Positions 21,153 to 32,677 of a stretch of 64,000 nt of DNA are shown one piece after another. The notes beneath the pieces were generated by a model. That model had not been told where the DNA came from, ran no database searches, and saw nothing but the letters and a program-made list of their open reading frames with translations. Numbering within the stretch: the first letter of the stretch is position 1; each line of letters starts with the position of its first letter. The stretch spans positions 39,132,363 through 39,196,362 of the forward strand of contig JBCFYV010011164.1 of NCBI GenBank assembly GCA_039000515.1. Direction: 5' to 3'. This DNA comes from Timema cristinae (taxonomy: Eukaryota; Arthropoda; Insecta; Phasmatodea; Timematidae). Position numbers and translations under genes: made by a program.

Positions 21153-21177
21153 TAGGTTAGGTTAGGTTAGGTTAGGT
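21153..21177 (+). repeat. Short interstitial TTAGG run
   Basis: About five consecutive TTAGG/TAGGT units. TTAGG is the ancestral arthropod telomere repeat. Single degenerate units recur near 41810-41870. Confidence 0.75.
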
Positions 21178-21701
21178 ATTTTCATAGGTTTTTTGTGTGG
21201 TTAATTTTTTCATTCTAAAATATCAAGTAGTCTAACTTTATAAATACAAACAAATTAAGGTTCCTTTGTTATGATTTTTTTTAAACGACAACAAAAAATA
21301 ATATTTACCTAAAAAACCATAATTTTGCTTTTTCACTGGCGTCCACTTGCCTTGGAACCCAGTATTGCCAGTGGCTGGTTGGCGGCACCCAGTTGGACTA
21401 GACCGAGTTCCTGGTGTATAGCTTGCTATATGGACTAGGGGGATTACCTGTATATCATGTTGTAGAGAGAGGTTAAGTGGTGGATACAATAGTAAGCAGT
21501 TCCTAGTGTAACACTTGCTATATGGACTAGGGGGGATTGCCTGTATATTATTCTGTATAGAGAGGATTAGTGGTGAATACAATAGTAAGCAGTTCCTGGT
21601 GCATCACTCTCAATATGGACTAGGGGGATTGCCTGTATATCATGTTGTAGAGAGAGGTTAAGTGGTAGAGATAAGAGTAGTTTCTGGTGTATGTCTAATC
21701 A

Positions 21702-21704
<3 letters not shown>

Positions 21705-21742
<38 letters not shown>

Positions 21743-22017
21743 GCACCGCGTCTTACTACCCGTTCGGGTTATACGCACTTACGCTAATGTGTAATGGTAA
21801 AGTGATTGTGAGATGAAATGAAGGACCTACAGTTTAACGTGGAATCCGAACCACGGTGGAGGCCTGGCATTCCCACATTCACAAGATGTCTTGTCAGAGG
21901 TGAAGGAAGGGTTGGTAATCAGATAAATTTGTGCCGTGACCGAGATTGAACCCTGGCCGCCAGCACAGAAGTCTGACAACTTTACCCCTAGACCACCAGG
22001 TCACCTCGTCTAATCAT
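21705..22017 (-). mobile_element. SINE-A, full-length with tRNA head
   Basis: Read on the minus strand from 22017: a tRNA-derived head with A box GGTGGTCTAGGGGTAAAG and B box GGGTTCAATCTC, then a linker, the core AATGCCAGGCCTCCACCG, a body, the tail CGAACGGGTAGTAAGACGC and an AAT run. It is flanked by a target duplication, GTCTAATCATTT(T)A at 21693-21705 and 22018-22030. The A/B boxes are the polymerase III promoter. Insertion was into the ~92-bp minisatellite. Confidence 0.9.
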
Positions 22018-22114
22018 TTAATAACTAAGTGGTTTGGCTGTATATAATGTGGCAGAGAGGTTTATAGTGAAAACAGAGTAGATCGTGGTGTGTGTTCGTT
22101 CTATATACTTTGCA

Positions 22115-22675
22115 GGCTGCATGCATACGGACTGATAAATCCTTAAACTTATACTGTGTGTTTTCATCCTGTGATATAACCGCCTATGTACGCATCAGTT
22201 ATACCTCGAGCTAATTAATACAAACAACAAGTGATTGGTTGAAATGTGGGCACTCAGCCAACTCTCTATTGATTCAATAGTCGTATTGCGGTCTTTACTT
22301 CTCTACCCTACTTTGTTTAGTTTCGTTCTGAAGTAACTCCTTTCCGCTCCTGGTCATTCTTCTTCAGTAAAAATAAGAACCACTAGAAGCCATTTCTCTT
22401 TCTCTTTTCTCCGGAGTATTTTCTTTTCCTTATTGACATTCAAATAAATTGCTACCGTGTTTTTGTTACTGATAGCCTGCGTATTTTACTCATACATTTG
22501 AAATAAGATAATTTATTAATTTATCTAATTGGTGATCTCAACCATGATCGGGGATGTTTATGTGTTTAGCTTCAAAGAGCTATCAGTAAATCCTTTCGCT
22601 TCCCAAATCCCCACTCAAAGGTTGTTTTGATGTCATCCCTATGAATCAATGGTTCATATATATTATTATATTATA
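22115..22675. other. Unannotated stretch
   Basis: Slightly less AT-rich than its surroundings; no signal recognised. Confidence 0.4.
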
Positions 22676-22679
22676 AAAG

Positions 22680-23335
22680 CTGAAATATCTAGTGTTGGAC
22701 GGGAGACGTATTTTAAGGAGGAACAAGAAAAAGGTTAAAATATTCTAGCCTAAAAGATGCTTAAAAAGAGAAAACTGGTCCAAAGTAAATTAATAATTAA
22801 GAAAAATAGGTATAGAGAATAATTAAAAAGGATAAAAAGTGTAAAAGGGATTTAAAGTTTAAAGAATGGAATAAAGGTTCGTAAGGTTAAAAAAGGGCAA
22901 AAATGATAAAACGGTAAATAAAAGATCAAATACGTGAAAAAATTGTAAAAAGGGCACAAGGGCATGCATGTTAAAAAAAGGTATAAAAAGGCTAAAAGTA
23001 AACACAGTTAAAAAAAGTGTAAAAACGGCAAAAGGGCAGAAATGTTAAAAAAAACTAAAAAAGGGAAAAGTTAAAACTAATAAAATTTAATAAATGTAAA
23101 GAGATTTGAAGAAGTAAAGAGCGTACGTAGAGTGAGTAAAATAGGTGAAAGAGGATATAAAGATTAAAATGTAAATCTAGAAAAAATTTAAAATCCCCAG
23201 TTCCAGGTACCCATATTCGTGCAGTGGGGGCGATCATTCATTAATTCCAGACATTTGTGTTTGCTAAATATCAAAAAACGCTCATGACAGGAAAAAAGTC
23301 AAACCATTTATTTTATTGATATAGATTATAGCTAT
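22680..23335 (+). repeat. Strand-asymmetric A/G-rich repeat
   Basis: From 22730 to 23090 the + strand is almost free of pyrimidine runs and repeats variants of GTAAAAAGGGCAAAA. At about 23185-23330 it continues with a CCCATATTCGTGCAG...CGCTCATGACAG...TTTTATTGATATAGAT block that is also found at about 46715-46835. The inverse composition occurs at 59930-60330. Confidence 0.6.
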
Positions 23336-23447
23336 TGAAATATAAATAACTATCATTTATGTATATCTTGTATGAATTGTAATTCTACATTTTGAAAATA
23401 TTCACATATTTCTAATAATTTTGTAGCAAAGATATAACTAAGAGAAA

Positions 23448-23760
23448 ATGTACATTAATTTGCGCAAAAGGAAGAGTGAGCAATTATTTAAAAAATTACA
23501 AATAAATATACCAGATCCTGATTTTAACCACAGCCTCTTCATCACCAGCGAAAAAAACAATGAAACTGGCGCTTTATCGCCCACTGATGCAATTTATTTG
23601 TTTACTAAACTTAAAACTTTACTGAAAATCTTTTCCAATACATATAATAACGCTGATAATTTCGAAAACGCACATAGATATTTGAACCCATCCTTTCCAC
23701 TACTCCTTTAAAATGTTTCAGCATGAGATATTTCTGAAAGTTATATTTCAATGAAAAAAG
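23448..23760 (+). CDS. Coding-like fragment, unrecognised
   Basis: An 87-codon frame (23448-23711) with mixed, protein-like composition: a basic start (NLRKRKSEQLF), an IPDPDF segment, SPTDAIYLFTKLKTLLK and NPSFPLL at the end. Shortly after, AATGAACAG followed by GTAAGT (about 23775) is a strong splice-donor match, though not in the same frame. It could be an exon of a host gene or a remnant of a transposon or viral insertion. I do not recognise it. Confidence 0.3.
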
Positions 23761-23796
23761 AAAATAATGAACAGGTAAGTTTTAATCAGATTAAAC

Positions 23797-23970
23797 ATGC
23801 ACCAGTGGATACACGGTCTATGTGTCAGGCTCTTTAAATCTTGTTTGTCAATGATATGGAGGTTGGGGTTTAGATACTTGTTGGGTAATGAAGAATTATT
23901 TAAAAAACAATAGTTCTCTAATTTCCTTCTACTCCAAATTTGTCAATATTTCCTCATCGTATCTATCACA
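23797..23970 (+). mobile_element. Old SINE-B copy
   Basis: Head CCAGTGGATACACGGTCTATG, B box-like GGTTGGGGTTTAGATAC, and a decayed core TTCCTTCTACTCCAAAT. Confidence 0.5.
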
Positions 23971-24289
23971 ATAGTGTAGCTATAATAATATTAATTTAAT
24001 CTAAATATAGTAATATTATATGGATCTAAAAAGCACAGCGATAAAACCTTAACTGTATAACGTGGCAATATGGTTAACATGTATTTTAAACAACTCCCTT
24101 ACTCTTTACAATAATTAGGTTAAGTTAGATCAGGCTAGGTGATGCTATACGGGGCACAGAGACAACACAACAATGTGTTCTTTTGATGGACCTACATTGT
24201 GTGTTTCAGTGCTTGTTATATACTCCAATGCAGGTACACAAATTCTGCCTGTGCTCTTTCTAGACGGAGCCCTAATAAAGATGTAGCCG

Positions 24290-24526
24290 TTTAGGGTTTA
24301 GATCTTGCTGTCAAAGTCAGCCACAGTATCCGTGCGGCATAACATGCCAACACTTTTTCTGGATGCAACAAACTTCATAATATTATAGATGCAACCCCCA
24401 CGTTTCAACGGCTGAAATATGACTATCCTCCAACTCGCCCAGAAAATACGTTCCCCGTTGAAGTAGATGATATAGTGTCACACGTGTCAATACTATTTGA
24501 TGAATGGATTCAATATGCTAAAGGTT
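24290..24526 (+). pseudogene. Coding-like fragment, unrecognised
   Basis: One + frame runs about 75 codons to TAA at about 24526 with a single earlier stop near 24340. Its last 35 codons have strong protein character: FQRLKYDYPPTRPENTF, then EVDDIVSHVSILFDEWIQYA. Codon use is less AT-biased than the surroundings. It may belong with 23448-23760 (same strand, 600 bp apart), for example as a second exon preceded by an AG at about 24390. Neither family nor origin is recognised. Confidence 0.35.
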
Positions 24527-24589
24527 AACGGATTTTTTTAAATATTTCTGGAAGGCTCATAACTCCTTTTATGACGTATTTCGTCAGTG

Positions 24590-24852
24590 AGCCTTTTAAC
24601 ATCTAGGACAATTGCATGCGAGTACAGACAAAGGCAGCTGTTTCCTCTCTTCTCTGTTGGAACTGATATGGAAGTCCAGGTTTGAATCACGATTGAAAAT
24701 ACTGAGGTATATTTTTCCTTAAAATATTCCTCACTCTCTTTCCATAAAAATGTGGGTTACACTCACTCTAACATTATATTATCTCATCCCCAACCCATTA
24801 GCTAGATTAAAGGTGCATACCGGTAGCCCAGACGGGTAATAAGAAGCTTTGA
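24590..24852 (+). mobile_element. Old SINE-B copy
   Basis: B box CCAGGTTTGAATCACG (24675), core CACTCTCTTTCCATAAAAATG, tail AGACGGGTAATAAGAAGC. Confidence 0.6.
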
Positions 24853-24984
24853 AAACAATTGAAAGTATCCCATTATTTTGAAAAGATGTATCCGACTCAC
24901 CTAGTCTGATTTTCCACTGATATTAAGTTTAAAGTTTGAGTTACACGTAGAAATTAAAAAATTACATTATCTATATTTTTTTAG

Positions 24985-25180
24985 TAATAAGAATGTTGAG
25001 GTCGGGGAGAATGGGCTTCGAATCCCGGTTAGTACTAAAAGAATGTTTTTTTACCTGAAATATTTTCTCGCTGTCCTGCTTCGCAAATGTGGGTAGACTA
25101 CCTCTAAAATGCTTCTTCCTCATACTTTCTTTATCATATATTCGTATAAATTGAACAGGTAGCATTGTGTGGTCGTAGTA
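24985..25180 (+). mobile_element. Old SINE-B copy, head lost
   Basis: B box GGGCTTCGAATCCCGG (25013), core TCGCAAATGTGGGTA, tail remnant GAACAGGTAGCA. Confidence 0.6.
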
Positions 25181-25343
25181 ATAAAATAAGAAGAAGACAA
25201 TGTATGTTTCAAATTATTTAGCTAGTTTAGTTAGCACTACTTATTATGATTCATTGTACGTATCTGGAGTAATATGTATAAATAAGATGGTATTAGCTCT
25301 CTTCCTGATGATGAATAATAATAATACCTTAGTTATTATATTG

Positions 25344-25403
25344 TTGCTCGCCCGAACCAAGCACTGTTCCGTCAGTAAAGACGGACACGGAATGACAGTG
25401 TTT
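25344..25403 (+). other. Imperfect 60-nt hairpin
   Basis: AACCAAGCACTG at about 25356 pairs with CAGTGTTTGGTT at about 25398 (12 pairs, one G-T), and TTCCGTC pairs with GACGGA around a short loop, with a bulge on the 3' side. This might be a small-RNA precursor, the core of a foldback element, or chance. Confidence 0.4.
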
Positions 25404-25409
25404 GGTTAG

Positions 25410-26070
25410 CCGTACTTAGCACTCCGAAGACGAAAAGCGCAACGGCAAATTAGACCCCGGTTACTGCACCTATTGTATTAATGGAGTCACTTGTCTAACC
25501 CTCCAGTCGGCCTTCAGACTAAGTATGTAAACAAAGCCACTAATTGGACAATGTTTGTTATTCAAACACGTTTCTGTGTACTGTACTCTGGAGGTGGCTC
25601 ATAAGATTGCTTTTCGCTGGTAGAAGAGGAGGGGAAGAGGGGGGGGGGACAGTGAGACGAAATCTCATTTGGGGATATTTGGTACTGAGTGGCTTGCAAT
25701 AGGGTAATTTATGGAAATTAGGTCTTATCTGGAAAAAATATATGTTATAAAACTGGTTAGCGTTGCCATTCAACGAGGTTAGTGTACCCGCCTTTCTCTT
25801 CTGAATATAATAACTGAGGGCCGTATGTAAGAATGAGTCTGAGTAGATGCTGAGTAGATTCTAAGTGAACGCTCACTGATAGGAGCTTTGATTTAATCGT
25901 CAAAACAATTTTCACATAGGTTTTCCAAGAAATGACGTAATAGCGTGAGTAGCGAGCTAGTATAGTCTCAGCCACACTATGCGGGTCTACTCAAACTAAT
26001 AAGCTAATTAAATTAGTGGCCCAAGGAACATGTTTCAACATTTACTTAGGATCGTTATTTCATATTGGTG
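25410..26070. other. Unannotated stretch
   Basis: Nothing recognised apart from a G10 run near 25641. Short minus-strand frames (71 and 72 codons) have no signature. Confidence 0.4.
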
Positions 26071-26073
26071 TGA

Positions 26074-26280
26074 AGGCAGCGCCATAGCTCACGTGGACAG
26101 AGAATAGACTTGTCTGGTCATGTGTACCTCTCACGTAATATTTGGGTTTTGAATCTCGGATGGATTTATATGATGATTTTTTCCCAAATATTTTCAAACT
26201 TTACTGACCCACTAATGTAGGTACAGTTCCTCAAAGGTTCTACTTTCTTTATCCCCTACCTCACTATGTAAATATTCAGA
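26074..26280 (+). mobile_element. Old SINE-B copy
   Basis: Head GCGCCATAGCTCACGTGGAC, B box-like GGGTTTTGAATCTCGG (about 26143), decayed body; no tail. Confidence 0.5.
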
Positions 26281-26284
26281 CAGC

Positions 26285-28330
26285 ATGACACACGAACAAG
26301 AAACACATCGATGGTAAGATATGTCTGTCATCGAGTCTTGTCATTGATCCGTTCATGTCTAAACCAATAGTGTGGGAGATTAATAAATTAAAATATAGAT
26401 GAAGTGTATCAAAATATGCGTGTATAAATCTTATGGAACCGTTTAGCACAAACACTCTCAAGACAAACCCCAAACTCCCAATCAGTAGCGAAACAGGTAT
26501 TATTTTTACGCTTGACAACCCATTTTTTTATTTACTACACTACTAGCACGTAGATTCAGGCACGCCTCTTCTGCAAATTCTACTACTTTAGTCATTCCTA
26601 TCCCATTAGACATTAATATATCAGTGTATTTCTAGAAATTGTACAAAACACTAGGGAAAAATTAGTATTCTTTAATCAAAAGAGTTCATTTAATCAAGGA
26701 TTCTGATCTGTAAATCTACAGTTTTATCCCTTATCAAATCTAATATGGCATTTACAATGTTTATAAGGTTTCTCTAAGCATTTTATGACATAGCTCCATA
26801 GAAATTAGAAATAAATTAATGGAAGACTAGTGATTAAGATTAGGGATTTAGCTTTTTTTGACCACAGAAAGATAAATTTGTTATTTGGAATACTGAGACA
26901 TAATATGATCATTGTTTAAGCTATGAGAGAGAGCTTTATTTGTAATATTCAGCAAAACTAAGGCAAGAATAGAAAAATTTTGGTCTTCCTACCTAATTAT
27001 GAACTGACATAATACATTATCTATTATTGTATTTAACTTCTAAAAAATACACTTTTGGAAGCATGTATTTATTTGATGCATTAGAGAATGTTAGGTGGGT
27101 GTAACCAACTTTTACTCTTCCCTCTCCAGGATCAATCCCCGAAAATTATTGAATTCTTGCACCAAAGATGTTTAATGTTTGGCAATACATTGCGTGTGTT
27201 AGTAGAATTTTTTGCTTTTTAAATTAAACAAATAGCTTAAAAATCATGGCTAATGGACACTTCTTTAGTATCAATAATAAAGTGATTTCAGAACATAATT
27301 TAAAGCCTGACATTGTTATCATTACTTCAAATCACTTCTGGTGTAATAGGGTGAGTTTTACGATATTAGAAAATATAAATCAAATTTATCACTTAATCAA
27401 GGCCTTAGGGTAACTAATATGATTATCTATCATTTATATAATATGTTACGGGCTAACTGAAAAATAAACTACTTATATATATTTTTTTACAAATATGTAT
27501 TCTAAAGAACTTTTAAAGTATTAAAATCAGTAAATGATTATCTCTACTGTTTATATTTATATTATAAACATCTAAATTTAGTGCAACGACCTTGTTTGAT
27601 GATAGGTTTAAAGCGTATAAATATATACGATAAAATAATTTACTATGATTTGATTAATTTCACTCTACATGATAAGGAGTTTATAAGCGTAATAAAACAA
27701 TTTTGATAGATGTATTACTATGATTCCTTTAAAAGGATCTAATTTTTCCAATATAATTGCATGGCAAATAATGTCGTAAGATGAAATATGATATCTTTAC
27801 TTCTATATTGATAAATGTTCGGGGAACTTTGTATATTTGTCTCATTAATCACCACAATAATGTAAGTCCTAGCGTTATTTTATGTTATTATAGAATAATA
27901 TTGACAACGATTAGTGTCAGGATGTATCAACTTGAAATATTCATTGTAAAACTAACTTTAAGTAGTTTACCAACGTTGACAACTATTGATGAATTAGTTA
28001 CATATAGAACTATATTTTCGAATGTAAATATGCACAACACCAACACTTCGCTTAAAGGTTACATGTCTGTATCCTAAAATGTTCTAAACTTATTATAAAT
28101 GTGGTTGATACACTTAACAAGTCGATATCGTGTCTGGGTTTTTAACAAAGATTCTTTAATTAAATTCTCCGAATAGCTTAAAAGTTTGTCATAAATGAAA
28201 TGTGGGTTTCTCTTTTCACTGTGATAAATAAACACCCGGGGGATGGGTGTAATTTCTGTTCTAGGCCTAAGTTAGTTTATAAGTCATGTGCTAATATTAT
28301 TATTCATTCAGAAAGTTCAAGTTGAATACC
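26285..28330. other. Unannotated AT-rich stretch
   Basis: 2 kb without a recognised gene, SINE head or tandem repeat. Frames of 80 and 98 codons (26276-26518 minus, 27781-28077 plus) have no signature. Confidence 0.4.
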
Positions 28331-28331
28331 T

Positions 28332-28334
<3 letters not shown>

Positions 28335-28380
<46 letters not shown>
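28335..28380. repeat. TA microsatellite
   Basis: Uninterrupted (AT)n of about 45 bp. Confidence 0.95.
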
Positions 28381-28381
<1 letters not shown>

Positions 28382-28654
28382 AACATTCTATATTTTGGAG
28401 AAACACCTTCCCATTAAAAATTTTAATCATAAAATACTGAAATTTTATTGTGAGCTTTAAAATTAGAGAATTTGTGTTTTAAAAGGTTTGTTAAGAAGAT
28501 GTATATAATATACATCGAATCAAAAATACAACTAGCCTCCATTTCCTTCTTACTAAATAGGTTCAATAGATGTTTAAAGAGAATTGGGTGTAGTAGAGGA
28601 GAAGAAGGGTCATATCGGCCCTTTACCCATTCGTTATAAAACATATTTACTCTT

Positions 28655-28910
28655 TAATGTGGAGACAGCAGCACTGGTGGAAGGTGGACAGAGGCACTAA
28701 TTTTATATTGTCTATTTTTCCATATGTGGGGAGTTTAGGTTCAGACTACTGGCCAGATTTAATGATTTTCCCCTATTGATTTATCACTACCTATCCACGA
28801 CTATACTGGTGAAAGTCCTCTAAACTACACATTCTTTGATCTTCCACCTTGAATTATCAGCATAAATATCTGGATGATCTTGATGGGTAGTAAGGTGCGA
28901 AGCATTATAA
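28655..28910 (+). mobile_element. Old SINE-B copy
   Basis: B box-like TTTAGGTTCAGACTAC (about 28734), and tail GATGGGTAGTAAGGTGCG at about 28884. Confidence 0.5.
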
Positions 28911-29246
28911 TAAGAACAGAAATGGACACAGCCTGATCCATGGTCGAGTCTGAATTTTGTCTATCCAAGATTTATCATGGGCGATGTAAAATGCATGAAG
29001 CACGTAAAAACTAGAGTGAATACATTAAAACTGAGTACCTCACACGTAAAACTTCACAAATAGTTTTAAAAGAAACTTTTTAACGACTTAAGAGACGCAC
29101 GAAGCAGAAAAAAAGCCTTATAGCCGGGAAATGTTTGACTTTTGTCTATAAATCTAACCCATGCTAGGAAGTTTATTATTATAAATAAAGTTCTAACATT
29201 GGTTAATTTTTTTTTTAATTTAGTTTATTTAACGTTTATTTTACAC

Positions 29247-29345
29247 GCCAATTGATTATATCTGCACATGTCTTACAAAATAAATTCTACAAGATACATT
29301 CTCCGGCATCGAAGGGAAACCTCAATTTATCACTTTTCGTATAGC
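29247..29345 (-). mobile_element. SINE family E fragment
   Basis: CAATTGATTATATCTGCACATG plus the following 60 bp match the 3' portion of the copy at 9596-9810. Confidence 0.5.
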
Positions 29346-29346
29346 T

Positions 29347-29570
29347 ACTCTCACAGTTGACTAGAATCCCGATGGTGGGGATATCAAGGCTCAAATCTCT
29401 GTCGGGTTTACTGAGGATGGTTTAAAAAAAATTGTTTTCTAATATCCTTACAAGCAAATTTGGATACACTTATATTTCTAACCACCATAATCCCTTAAAC
29501 CATTAAACTAGTTGTTACATAAGCGTTAATCCGAACGGATAGTAAGAAGATGTGCTTAGAATAAATAATG
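29347..29570 (+). mobile_element. SINE-B copy
   Basis: B box CAAGGCTCAAATCTC, the following TCGGGTTTACTGAGGATGG, and tail CCGAACGGATAGTAAGAAG. Confidence 0.65.
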
Positions 29571-30137
29571 TTATACTACCTGGTAAAGCGAACTCACGAA
29601 CCTTATTTCAATAGAAGTACGAGCTACTGACTGAGATTTATGATGTCAAACTTGTACTGTAATGATTTTTCACAATTTCTAATCTGAACAAATTTATTTA
29701 CTTTTACTGTTTTGTGCATCCATTAGGACCATATTTAGTTTGAGCTATCAAAAAAACACACACTTTAAATGACGAATAGTTAGCTAATATTAAAATATTG
29801 TAATACTCTTCTAATTTGTACTTCCTGTACCTCATAGTTGAATGTGCACACCTCACGTCCACCTCAAAGTCATTTGAATAATACTCTTTAGTGTTTGGCC
29901 TTAAATATATTAACTATTATTTCTGAACTCTCTACCCAAACTTAAACTACAATATCAGTGTTAAAATAAAACATAAGGCCTAGTAGAAAAAAATTGTCAA
30001 GTAAAGTAACCTTGTATTAATATTATTAAATAACATTTGAAGCTATTCGCCACAACGCCTGGAGTACACAGCAGTAAGTACATGAGTGTAAAGCAAGTTG
30101 CACAACAAAAGATGGGCAGGAGTGTCCAGCTGCGAGC
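29571..30137. other. Unannotated AT-rich stretch
   Basis: Nothing recognised. Confidence 0.4.
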
Positions 30138-30148
30138 AACGTGTCCGA

Positions 30149-30149
<1 letters not shown>

Positions 30150-30185
<36 letters not shown>

Positions 30186-30321
30186 GCGCCGCGTCTTACT
30201 ACCCGTTCGGGTTATACGCACTTACGCTAATATGTAATGGTAGGGTGATTGTGAGATGAAATGAAGGACCTACAGTTTAACGTGGAATCCGAACCACGGT
30301 GGAGGCCTGGCATTCCCCACA
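30150..30321 (-). mobile_element. SINE-A, headless short form
   Basis: Minus strand: starts GTGGGGAATGCCAGGC, body, tail CGAACGGGTAGTAAGACGC, AAT run. Flanked by AACGTGTCCGAA at 30138-30149 and 30322-30333, a 12-bp target duplication. The tRNA head of the long form is absent. A 5' end at this position with an intact duplication shows it integrated as a short unit. Confidence 0.88.
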
Positions 30322-30589
30322 AACGTGTCCGAAGGATGTCAATAGTCAAATGGTATGTACATACATTACATATCAACATACATACATACATAACATACTA
30401 ATAATTATTATATACATAAAAATACTTATATACATTTATTTTACATATATACATACATACATATATAATTATACTATTATTTTAATATTCATCAACTTTT
30501 TACATATATATTATGTATTTAAATATTTTATCACACCACCAACCTAGACTAAGAACATTTTAACTAAACAAATGTACTAACGAATTTGA

Positions 30590-30755
30590 ATCTAGAGGAA
30601 ATGTACCTGCATATACATGGAAGGAAAGTGAAAAATTTTATAATAGTAAGAAAAACTCCCTGACAATATTTGAACCCTGACCTCCCTTGACAGTGCTGAA
30701 CCAGACTATATGAGTCTGAAATTTAGTCCACGTAGCCACCGTTTCGGATTTTGTT
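30590..30755 (-). mobile_element. Old SINE-B copy, minus strand
   Basis: B box complement ATTTGAACCCTGACC and head complement TAGTCCACGTAGCCACCG. Confidence 0.6.
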
Positions 30756-30759
30756 GAAT

Positions 30760-32670
30760 TAAATTTTCTGCCTGGACCTGTTTACTAAATTTCTCAAAAG
30801 TATTAACAATATATAATAAAAAATTAATTTGTTAGACATTACAGGAGTAATATAACCAACAACGTGAAAAAAAATCCACAGTAAAAAACAAATAGAACAT
30901 ACACAATAATCACATGATAGTATTAATTCCTAAGATAGTTTACAATCAAATTTAATAACTTGTGAGCGCACAGGAACGTGAATACATGTTATGAAATGTC
31001 CTTTCTACTCAACGTACTGTAAATACCTTTAATAGCCCCATACCAACAGCGAATTTGTTAAATTAAAAGAACGAAAATGATTAAGAGGGATTCAGGATTT
31101 AAAATCCCCCTTGGAAAACTAATAATTGAAAATGCAATTAGAAAGGTCTAATTAATATTAGAAACACTTTAAGATCACAACTGTAAATATATATATATAT
31201 TATATATATATATATAATATGTATTCATTAATATTAATAATACGTGAACGGCTACAGTTATAAAGTATTACTTTACGTTAGATTGAAATATATTTAATAA
31301 ATTAACATAATTTTTATTAACAATAAAATAATTTTAAAGAAAATATAGCTAATCATTTTGTGCATCGGTCACTATTAGATTATATTTATTTTATTATTGC
31401 GAGTTTGGTAAATATACTGACATCAACTAACTTACCATTTTAATGAAAATTATTCAGAAGAAATAGACACAACCACATTTTGATTAGGTCTTCACCTTAT
31501 ATTTTTAGAATTAATATAATATATAAAAGAACTGTTGGTAAACATATTTTAACTTTTTGGTTCATGGACATTTTTGTTTGGGTTGTTATAAATAAGGTTT
31601 GTAAGTTTTTTTTTATTTACACTCAAGTAAACGTTTATATTAATATTTTTTTCCAACCAAAACCTTCTTTAACAATCATTCTCAAATCCACGACTAAGAA
31701 ATCATTGAAGTTATCGGTCGTGAATAGAGTTAGGTTTGGTTTTTGAAAATGTAGATTTGTGGATGCTATGGGGTATTTTCCCCTTCACCAACTAACTACT
31801 ATAAAAAATGTAGTACCATTATACATAATAAGAAACAATTATGGACGTTGCCTACTGGGTGAATTTAAACATATTTTGAGGAACGGATAGCAAATTAATT
31901 TGACCCACTTTGGCACTCTGAGTCTTATAACACTCTAATACCAATGTATTCAATATATTTAAATGGAAGAAAATGAGCATTTAAACAAGTGGGACTTTTT
32001 TTATCTGCCATACACCTTCCTTCTTCTATTTATTAGTGTAAGTACTTGTTCTACTTATCCACCCGGACAGGACTAATCTGTATTTTAAAATAAGATTTAT
32101 TTGATTTTCGAATCTTGGTCTACAAAATATGTTTCAATGGACTGTCTTAATTTAAATCTTGAAAGGAAGATTACTACTGGTCATTTTTGGATACAAATTC
32201 TTAAGTTTCAAACTACTTGAATAAAATAAATACTGTTTCAAGATATAAAAATTAATTTGGTGACTATTATTAATTATGTATAGGTTTTTGTTTCGATGTC
32301 CTTTATTTGTAACTATAAGAATAAACCATGAATGTTAAATCCTATTCTGACTTGCCACTACGTCACAGGTAGTTAACGTTGTTAACTGAGAAATACGACT
32401 GATCTCAGATATTAGCCGCACATTTATATTTGTTGTCGTTATTTAGTATTTCATTTATTACTATACTACAATACCCCTGTGATAATTTCCTATTACAGGA
32501 TAGTTTTTTAATGAGTCACAAGTGCGTTGTGAATATACGTATAATAGAAAGAGTACAAAGATGAGGTGTTTTGTGCTATGGCAGCTATTCTGTTCAATTT
32601 AATAGAGGTATTCAATGTTCGATTTTTAGATATAGAGCCACCAAAAAACTTTCCCTTGTAAAATGACTTA
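30760..32670. other. Unannotated AT-rich stretch
   Basis: 1.9 kb with no supported gene. A (TA)n run lies at about 31188-31222. An 88-codon frame at 31480-31746 has no signature. Confidence 0.4.
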
Positions 32671-32677
32671 ACCTAAA

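Larger units (their letters stand above)
20930..22110 (+). repeat. Minisatellite, ~92-bp period, split by a SINE
   Basis: The landmark TATGGACTAGGGGG occurs at 21429, 21521 and 21614 (intervals 92 and 93), each followed by ATT(A/G)CCTGTATAT, GTAGAGAGAGGTTAAGTGGT and a GATACAA(T/G)AGTA block. A related piece lies at about 20931-20955, and the array resumes after the SINE at about 22031-22085 (GGCTGTATATAATGTGGCAG). The 114-codon minus-strand frame at 21238-21582 runs through it and is an artefact. Confidence 0.75.

Noticed and set aside
25385..25410. miR-34-like microRNA in the hairpin 3' arm
   Set aside because: The arm shares some bases with the conserved miR-34 sequence but the seed differs, and miR-34 is nearly invariant in arthropods.
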